This document shows, in pieces, positions 7,526-13,621 of a DNA stretch of 13,621 bases; the stretch's first letter is position 1; every line of letters begins with the position of its first letter. The stretch spans positions 1 to 13,621 of the forward strand of contig JAYWAC010000148.1 of the NCBI GenBank assembly GCA_043782755.1. Reading direction: 5' to 3'. The position numbers were made by a program, and so were the translations under genes. Under the pieces are notes generated by a model that did not search any database, was not told the DNA's origin, and saw nothing but the letters and a program-made list of their open reading frames with translations. This stretch comes from JADJYF01 sp043782755 (GTDB lineage Bacteria; Pseudomonadota; Gammaproteobacteria; Ga0077536).

Positions 7526-8887
7526 TCAAAATTGAAAATAGATAAACGGCAGTGGTTCACCGCGAAAGATCACCGCGAGCGGTAGTAGCGCGAAGGCGAA
7601 CAGCACGGGCCAGCGCCGGCCCGCGAGGGCCGGATAACCGGCTTCGTCAACGCGATAGAGCTTGAGCGCGTGATCGAGCGCAACACCGGCCAGCGGCGCG
7701 GCCAGTGCGAAGCGAGCGTAGGGCAGACCCTCGCGCGCGGCGGGCGCGACGAGGCGGCGCACCAGCGTTGCCGCAGTCGGCGCGTCAAGCCTGAACAGCG
7801 CCCAGCCGAGTGTGACGGTGAGCAGCGTCGCCGCGACGCCGAGCACGCGCGGCGCTTGCGGCAGACGCGCAGACACGAGCTTCGAGAGGGCGACGATGAA
7901 GCCGTGAAAGGCGCCCCACAGTACGAAGTGCACGGCCGCGCCGTGCCACAGTCCCGACAACAGGAACACCGTCATGAGATTCGCCGCGCGCCGTCCGGCG
8001 CTGCGGCGTGCGCCGCCTAGTGGCACATAGACATAATCGCGAAACCACGACGAGAGGCTTATGTGCCAGCGCCGCCAGAAGGCGGCGAGCGAGGGCGCGG
8101 CATAGGGATAGGCAAAGTTTGCTGGCAGCTTAAAGCCGAGCACGAGCGCGAAGCCGATAGCCATGTCGCTGTAGCCGGAGAAATCGGCATAGATCTGCGC
8201 GCCGAAGCCGGCCAGCGTGAGCCAGGCTTCGAGCGCGCCCATGCCGGCCACGCCGAGCGAGAGGTTCCAGTCGACCCACGCGCCGGCGTGATCGGCGATG
8301 AGGAGTTTCTTCGCGAGTCCGAGCGCGACGAGCACGAAGGCGAGTTCGGCGCGCGCGCGATCGAGTGGCAGCGGCCGCGCCATCGCGGCGAACATCGTCG
8401 GTGCGCGCAGGATGGGCCCCGCAGCGAGATGCGGCCAGAACGCGACCAGTACGACGAGTTCGATGAAGTCGCGGCGCGGCGCGAGCCGTGCGGCGCGCAC
8501 GTCGGCGTAGTAGCCCACCATCGTGAAGGTGTAGAACGAGATGCCGAGAGGCAGCACGGCGTCGAGGTAGCCGCCGTGCGCGCCGGCCAGGCCGAGAAAG
8601 AAGTCCCAGTACTTGAAGACGGCGAGCGGCAGCAAGGCGAGCACGATGCCGGCGATGGCGGCTGGCCGCGACGCACGTTCGAGGGCGCCGGCAAGGACGC
8701 GGGCGAGGCCGGCATGATAGAGCAGCAGTAGCACAGCCGGCGGATACCAGGCGCCGTAGAAGCCGAGCGAGCCGTAGGCCACAAGCTGCGTGCGCAGGCG
8801 CGCACTGCCGCTGCGCGCGGCGATGAGGAGGTGTAGCGCGAGATACGCCGCCGCGAAGATCGTGAAGCTACCGCTCGTGAAGGACAT
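7526..8887 (-). CDS. MBOAT family O-acyltransferase (AlgI-like)
   Basis: A 453-residue polytopic membrane protein with many hydrophobic helices. MBOAT signatures are clear: KYWDFF (92-97), LPLGISFYTFTMVGYYADV (112-130), the inner-membrane loop DFSGYSDMAIG (235-245), FWRRWHISLSSWFRDYVYVPLGG (from 270) and the catalytic SGLWHG with His315, followed by WGAFHG. The C-terminal FIYFQF is also typical. AlgI-type proteins transfer an acetyl group from a cytoplasmic donor across the inner membrane for O-acetylation of alginate, peptidoglycan, teichoic acid or other exopolysaccharides. The ATG has GGAG five bases upstream. The SGNH partner follows within a few bases on the same strand, forming a two-gene unit. 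No polysaccharide synthesis genes lie in the window, so the acceptor is unknown. Confidence 0.93.
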   Translation of the reverse strand: MSFTSGSFTIFAAAYLALHLLIAARSGSARLRTQLVAYGSLGFYGAWYPPAVLLLLYHAGLARVLAGALERASRPAAIAGIVLALLPLAVFKYWDFFLGLAGAHGGYLDAVLPLGISFYTFTMVGYYADVRAARLAPRRDFIELVVLVAFWPHLAAGPILRAPTMFAAMARPLPLDRARAELAFVLVALGLAKKLLIADHAGAWVDWNLSLGVAGMGALEAWLTLAGFGAQIYADFSGYSDMAIGFALVLGFKLPANFAYPYAAPSLAAFWRRWHISLSSWFRDYVYVPLGGARRSAGRRAANLMTVFLLSGLWHGAAVHFVLWGAFHGFIVALSKLVSARLPQAPRVLGVAATLLTVTLGWALFRLDAPTAATLVRRLVAPAAREGLPYARFALAAPLAGVALDHALKLYRVDEAGYPALAGRRWPVLFAFALLPLAVIFRGEPLPFIYFQF

Positions 8888-9280
8888 CGCGCTCCGGGTC
8901 CCCTGTCGGCACCATCAATCTGTCCTGTTTGCGCCACCGCCGTGTAACGGTTGGTGCTGAGCTTGCGCTTGCGATAAACCGCGCTACCGCGTTAACAACA
9001 ACTATTCGATGCATGCTACCACCTCGAGTCCGGCCTGCGTGGTGGTGGGCATTGTCGCGACCGCGCTGAGGTGGAGTCCTGCTTCGCTGAAGCGTCAGCC
9101 CACGTGGCCGTATTCGGTTACTGCCAGTCGGGTTTGCATGCGGCAGGATTCTGCCGGGAGCTTCGGCGTGATAGGACACGGCTCGGAGTGCCGATGCAAC
9201 GCGGACAGATGCTCGGTATGAAGTCGCAAACTACATTGCTGCGGTGGGTCGTAAACGCAAGAACAACTAAGCGGGTCGCG
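8888..9280. other. Gene-poor stretch between the MBOAT unit and the arsenic operon
   Basis: No convincing gene was seen in this ~390-bp stretch. It should contain the promoter of the MBOAT unit (minus strand), but only weak -10/-35-like matches occur near 8960-9000. A perfect 6-bp hairpin, CGGCAG-(GATT)-CTGCCG, lies at 9141-9156. A plus-strand frame from 9175 to 9270 reads 31 codons ending RYEVANYIAAVGRKRKNN before a stop; it looks protein-like but has no start, no ribosome binding site and no recognisable family, and may be the 3' end of a lost gene. Confidence 0.5.
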
Positions 9281-9454
9281 TCAGCGACGCCGCCAAGTCG
9301 CTTTGAGTGGCTCACGAAATGAAAGCCCGGGGCTCGGCCGGGCTATGCTTACCACATAGTGCTGCAGATGTTCGCTAGCAGCATCGATCGGCAGGCTATG
9401 TAAATTCAGAAGCTTCGTCACGGCTTTCCAATCCACCGGCGTCGCTTTCCGCAC
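9281..9454 (-). pseudogene. Truncated arsN-like GNAT acetyltransferase
   Basis: Fourteen bases after acr3, a GTG at 9452-9454 with GGAG five bases upstream starts a 57-codon frame. Its first ~40 residues (MRKATPVDWKAVTKLLNLHS, LPIDAASEHLQHYVV) match the N-terminus of ArsN-type GNAT acetyltransferases, which begin with an IRxAT-x-D-x-x-x-I-x-x-LL pattern, then LP...EHL-x-x-FxV. After that the frame turns to unrelated sequence (RPSPGLSF...) and stops. A full GNAT of this type is about 140-160 residues, so the acetyl-CoA-binding core is gone. ArsN genes commonly close ars operons, some acting on phosphinothricin-like or organoarsenical compounds such as arsinothricin. The context and motif support a 3' truncated arsN. 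The product should be inactive. Confidence 0.65.
9324..9344 (-). terminator. Possible weak terminator hairpin at the end of the ars operon
   Basis: AGCCCGG (9324-9330) and CCGGGCT (9338-9344) form a perfect 7-bp stem with a 7-base loop. On the minus strand it is followed by TTTCATTTC, a poor U-tract. It lies inside the truncated arsN frame, near where homology ends, so it might stop the arsenic operon transcript or mark the truncation point. Confidence 0.35.
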
Positions 9455-9467
9455 ATCAACTCCGAAC

Positions 9468-10553
9468 CTAAGCGTTTTGTGTCACGCCCTGGCCCGCCTC
9501 ATACCAGGTGCGAGAATTATTGACGAGACGCACAACCAGCAGCATTGCCGGCACTTCGATAAGGACGCCGACAACGGTCGCGAGGGCGGCTCCGGAATTG
9601 AGCCCGAAGATGCTGATAGCGGCCGCGACAGCTAGCTCGAAGAAATTGCTGGCAGCGATGAGTGCCGATGGACAGGCGACGTTGTGTGTCTCGCCCAGCT
9701 TGCGGTTCAGCCAATAGGCCAAGCCGGCGTTACAGAACACCTGAATGAGAATAGGGACCGCTAGCATGGCAATGATGAGTGGCTTTTGGATGATAGCGTT
9801 GCCCTGAAACGCGAACAGCAAAACCAGCGTCCCGAGCAATGCTGCTATCGACCATCGGCCTGTCTTGGTCATCGCTGCATCGAACGCCTCGCTACCTTTT
9901 TTCAGCAGCGCTTGCCGCCAAAGCTGCGCCAGAATGACCGGCATAACGATGTAGAGCCCGACCGACATCAAAAGAGTTTCCCACGGCACCGCGATCGCAG
10001 AGATTCCCAACAACAGACCAACAATCGGCGCGAAGGCAAAGACCATGACCACGTCGTTCAGCGCGACTTGTGACAACGTGAAATAAGGGTCACCACCGGT
10101 CAGGCGACTCCACACAAATACCATGGCGGTGCAGGGCGCCGCCGCGAGCAAAATCAGGCCTGCTATATAGCTGTCCAACTGCGCCGCTGGCAGGAACGGT
10201 GCGAAGGTACGACGAATAAACAACCATGCGAGTAGGGCCATCGAGAAAGGTTTTACAGCCCAATTCACGAGCAGCGTGACAACGATGCCCCGCCAGTGCC
10301 GTCGCACCTGTCCGAGCGCGCCAAAGTCAATCTTGACCAGCATCGGAATAATCATCACCCAGATCAGCAGGCCGACCGGAATATTGACTCGCGCGATTTC
10401 CAGGCGACTGACAATCTGAAATACCGCAGGAAGTAATTCGCCGAGTGCGATGCCGGCGACGATGCAGAGCGCTACCCACACTGTCAGATAACGCTCGAAG
10501 AAACTTATAGGCGATGTCGGTTCAGCGCTTAATACGGTCTGCGGTGCGCTCAT
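9468..10553 (-). CDS. acr3: ACR3 family arsenite efflux transporter
   Basis: A 361-residue inner-membrane protein with about ten hydrophobic helices, the usual length for ACR3. Landmarks are RYLTVWVALCIVAGIALGEL in the first helix, NIPVGLLIWVMIIPMLVKIDF (57-77), the essential cysteine in TM4 (LLAAAPCTAMVFVWS, Cys141), LTGGDPYFTLSQVALNDVVM (151-170) and the conserved Glu306 in ASNFFELAVAA of TM9. ACR3 carriers export arsenite (and in some cases antimonite), using the proton motive force. The ATG overlaps the arsC stop in an ATGA arrangement, so translation is coupled. In the operon it completes the pathway by expelling the arsenite made by ArsC. It is distinct from the ArsB family by sequence. 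Confidence 0.96.
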   Translation of the reverse strand: MSAPQTVLSAEPTSPISFFERYLTVWVALCIVAGIALGELLPAVFQIVSRLEIARVNIPVGLLIWVMIIPMLVKIDFGALGQVRRHWRGIVVTLLVNWAVKPFSMALLAWLFIRRTFAPFLPAAQLDSYIAGLILLAAAPCTAMVFVWSRLTGGDPYFTLSQVALNDVVMVFAFAPIVGLLLGISAIAVPWETLLMSVGLYIVMPVILAQLWRQALLKKGSEAFDAAMTKTGRWSIAALLGTLVLLFAFQGNAIIQKPLIIAMLAVPILIQVFCNAGLAYWLNRKLGETHNVACPSALIAASNFFELAVAAAISIFGLNSGAALATVVGVLIEVPAMLLVVRLVNNSRTWYEAGQGVTQNA

Positions 10554-11059
10554 GTGACGTCACCTTTGGTCCGGCCGATGTCGTCCATTTCGCGCTTCAT
10601 GGCGATCGGGTCTAGCACCGTGAGCGGCAGGTTCACGAAGAGCTGGACGCGGTTCATGAGGTAAGCAAAAGCCTTGGCAAAGGCCCGGCGTTTTTGTTCA
10701 TCGGTGCCTTGCACAGCAGCGGGGTCTTCGATACCCCAATGCGCCGTCAAGGGCTGACCGGGCCAGATCGGACAATCCTCCCCTGCCGCGTTGTCGCAAA
10801 CCGTGATGATGAAATCCATTTGAGGTGCGGCGGGCTGGGCGAATTCGTTCCAGCTTTTGCTGCGTAGCCCCTCGACTGGGTAGCCGATCTCTCGCACCTG
10901 CTCAAGCGCTAACGGATGGACGTCGTCGGTCGGCTTGCTCCCGGCGCTATAGGCTTTAAATCGACCGCCGCCCATCGTGTTGATGAGGACTTCGGCCATG
11001 ATGGACCGCGCCGAGTTACCGGTGCACAAGACCAAGACGTTTTGGGGCTTATCACTCAC
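10550..11059 (-). CDS. arsC: Arsenate reductase ArsC (low-molecular-weight phosphatase type)
   Basis: A 169-residue protein of the LMW-protein-tyrosine-phosphatase-like arsenate reductases. The P-loop CTGNSARS carries Cys12 and Arg18 (C-x5-R), and the redox cysteines Cys88 and Cys96 lie in TVCDNAAGEDCPIWPG. Such enzymes reduce arsenate to arsenite through a cysteine relay regenerated by thioredoxin or glutaredoxin. The GTG at 11059 is chosen because it lies ten bases after the arsI stop and gives the normal short N-terminus (MSDKPQNVLVLC); the frame stays open further upstream but there it overlaps arsI. No strong ribosome binding site is seen (ACAGG nearby). The 3' end overlaps acr3 by four bases. 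The arsenite product is exported by Acr3. Confidence 0.95.
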   Translation of the reverse strand: MSDKPQNVLVLCTGNSARSIMAEVLINTMGGGRFKAYSAGSKPTDDVHPLALEQVREIGYPVEGLRSKSWNEFAQPAAPQMDFIITVCDNAAGEDCPIWPGQPLTAHWGIEDPAAVQGTDEQKRRAFAKAFAYLMNRVQLFVNLPLTVLDPIAMKREMDDIGRTKGDVT

Positions 11060-11069
11060 AGCCTGTCGC

Positions 11070-11549
11070 TCAGCAACAAGCCGATTTTGCTTCGACTGTC
11101 GCGCCAGGTCGCGCCGCAGGGACTTCGGCTGCGCAACACGCGGAGACAGGTTTGTCGGCGGTGGCCACAGCCTTCTCGCTGAACACTGCAATGCTGTCGA
11201 GCGTGTGGAACTGCTCCCAGGCGATGCCTTGGGGATCGGTGATCCAATATTTTTCGCTACGGGCGTAGCAGCAGCTGGTGGTGCCTTCATCGAGTAGCGA
11301 CATGTCGGCGGATTTCGCACGCTCTTTCAGCTCGGCAAGCTCGCCGGCATCATCGGTCTGCAGACCGAGGTGGTCGATGCCTGATTTTTCACCGTGTGTG
11401 GAAATGGCGAAATTGATGCGCGGGTCTTCCAGCATCCATTTCGCGTAGTCCGCTTCAAGCCGGGTGGGCTCGGTGGCAAACAGCTTTGAATAGAAGGCCG
11501 CACTTTTAGCGATGTCTTCAACGTGAACGTGAACATGAAAACGCTTCAT
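11070..11549 (-). CDS. arsI: ArsI/CadI family metal-resistance dioxygenase (glyoxalase fold, C-As lyase-like)
   Basis: A 159-residue vicinal-oxygen-chelate protein. Metal-ligand candidates are His5 or His7 at the start (MKRFHVHVHVEDI), His60 in IDHLGLQT and Glu112 in QGIAWEQF. The vicinal Cys93-Cys94 pair in TTSCCYARSEKYW corresponds to the pair that binds trivalent organoarsenicals in ArsI, which cleaves the carbon-arsenic bond of methylarsenite with Fe(II) and O2. The related CadI of mycobacteria is cadmium-induced, so function may differ. After residue 115 there is an added ~45-residue tail with two further Cys pairs (138-139 and 158-159), which could bind As(III). The ATG is chosen for GAGGAAG (11556-11562) six bases upstream. 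It follows arsR by 13 bp and precedes arsC by ten. Confidence 0.88.
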   Translation of the reverse strand: MKRFHVHVHVEDIAKSAAFYSKLFATEPTRLEADYAKWMLEDPRINFAISTHGEKSGIDHLGLQTDDAGELAELKERAKSADMSLLDEGTTSCCYARSEKYWITDPQGIAWEQFHTLDSIAVFSEKAVATADKPVSACCAAEVPAARPGATVEAKSACC

Positions 11550-11562
11550 GGCAAGCTTCCTC

Positions 11563-11886
11563 TCAACTAGCTTTGCAAGTGGGGGTGCTGACGGCGCACG
11601 AGGCGCCGGCGCAGCAGTTGTCGGTGAGATAAGCCAGCAGCGCATTCATGCGCTCAAACTCAGCCCGGTAAATCAGATTGCGGCCGTCACGCTGCTGTGA
11701 CACGAGACCCGCATGGGTCAATTCTTTGAGGTGAAATGACAGGCTGGTGCTCGGAACACCCAGAGATTCTGAGAGTATCCCTGGCGTCAGGCCCTCTAGG
11801 CCGGCAACGACCAAGGCCCGGAATATCCGCAACCGTACCGGCTGTGCGATGGCTGCGAGTGCTTTGGTAACGTCGTCCTCTTTCAT
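11563..11886 (-). CDS. arsR: ArsR family arsenic-responsive repressor
   Basis: A 107-residue winged-helix ArsR/SmtB protein: ALAAIAQPVRLRIFRALV, GLTPGILSESLGVPSTSLSF (the recognition helix region, about residues 33-51), HLKELTHAGLV and the wing QQRDGRNLIYRA. The As(III) site is of the C-terminal type: Cys91-Cys92 (TDNCC) with Cys97, plus an extra Cys104, like the Cys95/96/102 arrangement known for the Acidithiobacillus ferrooxidans ArsR rather than the helix-4 CVC site of E. coli. Binding of arsenite or methylarsenite should release it from DNA. There is no ribosome binding site, since the palindromic operator begins at the base before the ATG, so translation is probably from a leaderless transcript. 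It heads the ars operon. Confidence 0.95.
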   Translation of the reverse strand: MKEDDVTKALAAIAQPVRLRIFRALVVAGLEGLTPGILSESLGVPSTSLSFHLKELTHAGLVSQQRDGRNLIYRAEFERMNALLAYLTDNCCAGASCAVSTPTCKAS

Positions 11887-11906
11887 AATTCAAATATAAT
11901 TGAATT
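11887..11906. promoter_or_regulatory. ArsR operator palindrome
   Basis: AATTCAA-(ATATAA)-TTGAATT is a perfect 7-bp inverted repeat with a 6-base AT-rich centre, starting one base upstream of the arsR ATG. It resembles known ArsR operators (ATTCA/TGAAT arms) and covers the -10 box, so bound ArsR would block RNA polymerase. Confidence 0.8.
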
Positions 11907-11920
11907 ATTGAATAGATCAA
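11893..11920 (-). promoter_or_regulatory. Promoter of the ars operon
   Basis: On the minus strand TTGATC (11915-11920) and TATATT (11893-11898) are 16 bases apart, matching consensus at four and five of six positions. Only six bases separate the -10 box from the arsR ATG, placing the predicted transcription start at or next to the A of the ATG. Confidence 0.65.
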
Positions 11921-12173
11921 GCGCAATTGTTTTAAATCCCTTGCAATGGCTTCAGCAAGGGCCAAACAGGCGCCGGAAGCACTCGGGGAAAACTCACACG
12001 ACGGAGTCACCCTCGGACTATCTAGTGCGACTGCGGCAGCCGATGTGGACGCCGGTTATTTTTTGGGACTCCAGAGTAGGAGTTTCCCAGTCTTGAGCCG
12101 GCGCGCTCAATCGGACGTCCGCGACTGGTTAAACTCACACACTCGATTCCGTGACGAAAGGCCGAGTCTCTCG
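11921..12173. other. Intergenic region between arsR and the J-domain gene
   Basis: About 250 bp with no convincing gene. The J-domain frame stays open leftwards to 11946, but those codons have no domain and no ribosome binding site. Two hairpins are visible: TGGGACTCC / GGAGTTTCCCA around 12064-12089 (a two-base bulge in one arm) and TTGAGC-(CGGCGC)-GCTCAA at 12093-12110. ACTCACAC occurs twice (about 11992 and 12133). The promoter of the J-domain gene should lie here but no strong match was seen. Confidence 0.45.
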
Positions 12174-13364
12174 ATGTCCCAGGCAGAAAATCATGAAACG
12201 TCAGACCCCGTTCGCGCCCTGGCGGTCAAGTTGCGCGCAGCCAGCGCACGTGGCACCAAGCCGAGCAAGGAGCAGAAGCAGTTCAACCAGCTCGTGAAGG
12301 ACATCGATGCTTTGCGCACCTCGCTGGCGCAATGGCACGAATTCGTGCCGGTGCTTCAACGCCGTGTGACGATGGAAATCGAGCCATTGGTCGCCCGCTA
12401 CCGCGAACACCGTGTGCAACTCGTCATGCTTTGGAACCGTGCAATCGACAGCAAAGAACTCGGTAAGCGTCAGAAGACCAAGGCTGTCGAGATCCTGCGC
12501 TGGCACCTGTCCGAGATCCTGGCCGACGGGCCGGACGAGGAATTGATTGCACTGTATGACCAATACGGCGACGTCAGTTTTGAAGAAGAACAAGCCATGG
12601 ACGCCGAGCTTCTGCACAGCATGGCGGGCGAAGTCTTCGGCATCGAGTTTGACGAGGACGATGATGCGTCAGCACTTACAGAGGAAGAGCTGGCTCGTGC
12701 GATCGCCGAGAAATTGGAGGCTGAACGCGAGTTGCACGCGGGCCGCAGCAGAGCGGGGCACAAGAAGAGCGCCAAGGCCCAAGCTCAGGAGACCCTATAC
12801 GAGCAACTTGCTCTGGGCGCAAGCAACGCTGTGCGCGAGATCTACCGTAAGCTGGCCAGCGAGTTGCATCCCGACCGCGAACCTGACGCAGACGAGCGGA
12901 CGCGCAAGACCACGCTAATGCAGCAGGCCAATCAGGCCTACGCTGCCAGCGATCTGCTGACCCTGCTTGGCATGCAGTTGCAGCTGGAACAACTCGACCC
13001 TGCCACGCTGAGTGGCTTGGTTCGCGAACGATTATTGCAATACAACTACCTGCTTGCCGACCAATGTCAGCAACTGCGTCACGAGCTGGCTGAGCTGAGC
13101 GCGCCCTTCGCGATGAGCATCGAGGATGGCGCCCGCGAGTTAACGCCGGAGGCGGTAGGGCGCGCACTCGACCGCGAAGCACGCGACTTGAAGCGCGCGG
13201 CCAAGGATTGTGAGGCCGATGTCGCGCATTTCCGCGATATGCGTAATATCAAAGCCGCTTTAAACAGCTATCAGCTGGGAGATCTCGCCACGGACTATCC
13301 CTCGCCGCTGGACGATCTCTTTTTGGAAGTCCCACCGACGTCGCGCAGAGGGCGGCGGCGATGA
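12174..13364 (+). CDS. J-domain (DnaJ-like) protein with C-terminal J-domain
   Basis: A 396-residue soluble protein. Its J-domain is internal/C-terminal: helix II VREIYRKLASELHPD (220-234) carries the HPD motif needed to stimulate DnaK ATPase, followed by a loop and helix III LMQQANQAYAASDLLTLLGMQ (248-268). The first ~200 residues are charged and helical, with an acidic run EFDEDDD (158-164), and probably bind a client; the region after 270 is again helical, and the tail is RRGRRR. There are no Gly/Phe or zinc-finger domains, so this is not DnaJ itself but a type III J-protein. The ATG at 12174 is chosen because the protein-like composition starts there; no strong ribosome binding site is seen. 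It is transcribed away from the ars operon and its client is unknown. Confidence 0.8.
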   Translation: MSQAENHETSDPVRALAVKLRAASARGTKPSKEQKQFNQLVKDIDALRTSLAQWHEFVPVLQRRVTMEIEPLVARYREHRVQLVMLWNRAIDSKELGKRQKTKAVEILRWHLSEILADGPDEELIALYDQYGDVSFEEEQAMDAELLHSMAGEVFGIEFDEDDDASALTEEELARAIAEKLEAERELHAGRSRAGHKKSAKAQAQETLYEQLALGASNAVREIYRKLASELHPDREPDADERTRKTTLMQQANQAYAASDLLTLLGMQLQLEQLDPATLSGLVRERLLQYNYLLADQCQQLRHELAELSAPFAMSIEDGARELTPEAVGRALDREARDLKRAAKDCEADVAHFRDMRNIKAALNSYQLGDLATDYPSPLDDLFLEVPPTSRRGRRR

Positions 13365-13563
13365 GGCGGGTCGCGAAGAAATGGCGTGCTCGGTAGCGTT
13401 CGATGCGGTCAGCGCTTGCCCTTTGCTTTTCATCAGGCGATGTACAGCACTATTGGCCGGCTTATGAAACGGCGGGCACTAAGTCTGAGTGCTGAGAATC
13501 ACACGAAACTTGCTCGCGCTTGCAGGCGCGAAAGTTCAATGCGGCAGGCCGAAGGCATGCTCT

Positions 13564-13584
13564 GTCACCAACTTCGTTGGTGAC
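13564..13584. terminator. Strong hairpin downstream of the J-domain gene
   Basis: GTCACCAAC (13564-13572) and GTTGGTGAC (13576-13584) form a perfect 9-bp stem with a three-base TTC loop, 200 bp after the J-domain stop. No T-run follows on either strand, so it may be a factor-assisted terminator, a repeat element or a recombination site. The rest of 13365-13621 shows a second, bulged hairpin at about 13508-13536 and no gene. Confidence 0.45.
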
Positions 13585-13621
13585 ATCGAATCATCGCGCT
13601 GACGCGCGCGCGTAAATCCGA

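Noticed and set aside
8063..8731. 222-codon plus-strand frame opposite the MBOAT gene
   Set aside because: Antisense shadow rich in Glu, Arg and Ala, with no ribosome binding site.
8868..9179. Minus-strand frame upstream of the MBOAT gene
   Set aside because: It overlaps the MBOAT start, is rich in Arg, Pro and His like a random GC-rich translation, and has no family features.
11060..11320. N-terminal extension of arsC to 256 residues
   Set aside because: The extension is the arsI gene read in another frame; ArsC homology begins near the GTG at 11059.
11550..11645. N-terminal extension of arsI into arsR
   Set aside because: The ATG at 11549 has a strong ribosome binding site, and the extra residues are arsR read out of frame.
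11946..12173. 76-residue N-terminal extension of the J-domain protein
   Set aside because: No ribosome binding site, no domain, and the stretch contains hairpins typical of intergenic DNA.
13564..13584. Integron attC-like site
   Set aside because: The stem does not carry matching RYYYAAC/GTTRRRY core boxes, and no integrase or gene cassettes are near.
1..13621. CRISPR array, tRNA or rRNA genes, intact insertion sequence
   Set aside because: No spaced direct repeats, cloverleaf patterns, conserved rRNA segments or transposase with terminal repeats were seen on either strand.

Overview
The window reads as a high-GC proteobacterial chromosome segment. A gammaproteobacterial or betaproteobacterial source is plausible, because the ArsR/ACR3 arsenic genes, the MBOAT/SGNH pair and the CoA-linked catabolic genes all fit such hosts, but no rRNA or tRNA is present to settle it. 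Most of the left two thirds is coded on the minus strand. No CRISPR array, tRNA, rRNA or intact insertion sequence was seen.

Left block (1-5820): a patchwork of catabolic genes. A thiolase-like acyl-CoA enzyme runs off the left edge and appears to lack a large internal segment. Just upstream of it is the C-terminal half of an SDR dehydrogenase, joined at about 943-951, head to head, to the last ~87 codons of a B12-dependent acyl-CoA mutase large subunit. That fragment is followed by an intact cobalamin-binding small subunit (1219-1617). Next comes a tight minus-strand cluster, in transcription order: FAD-dependent aromatic-type monooxygenase, SMP-30/lactonase-like hydrolase, TetR regulator, complete SDR. 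The gaps are 15, 36 and 47 bp, and a candidate promoter and a short palindrome precede the first gene. It looks like a small oxidation/ring-opening or lactone-hydrolysis pathway for an unidentified substrate.

Middle block (5821-9280): a 3'-terminal relic of a large repeat-containing surface adhesin on the plus strand (5999-6250), then a very GC-rich two-gene minus-strand unit encoding an MBOAT O-acyltransferase and an SGNH-like membrane-anchored partner. Such pairs usually O-acetylate a cell-surface or exported polysaccharide. The 8888-9280 stretch holds no convincing gene.

Right block (9281-11920): a compact arsenic operon on the minus strand, arsR - arsI/cadI-type dioxygenase - arsC - acr3 - truncated arsN-like acetyltransferase. 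Its start carries a promoter with an ArsR-type palindrome that covers the -10 box. The -10 box is only six bases from the arsR ATG, which implies a leaderless mRNA. Arsenate is reduced by ArsC, arsenite leaves through Acr3, trivalent organoarsenicals may be cleaved by the ArsI-like enzyme, and ArsR senses trivalent arsenic.

Far right (12174-13364): a plus-strand 396-residue protein with a C-terminal J-domain (HPD), then about 250 bp of non-coding sequence containing a strong hairpin.

The most notable overall pattern is repeated gene truncation (thiolase, SDR, mutase, adhesin, arsN). Either this is an eroding, recombination-prone accessory region, or some junctions are assembly artefacts. No clear new defence or mobile system was found.
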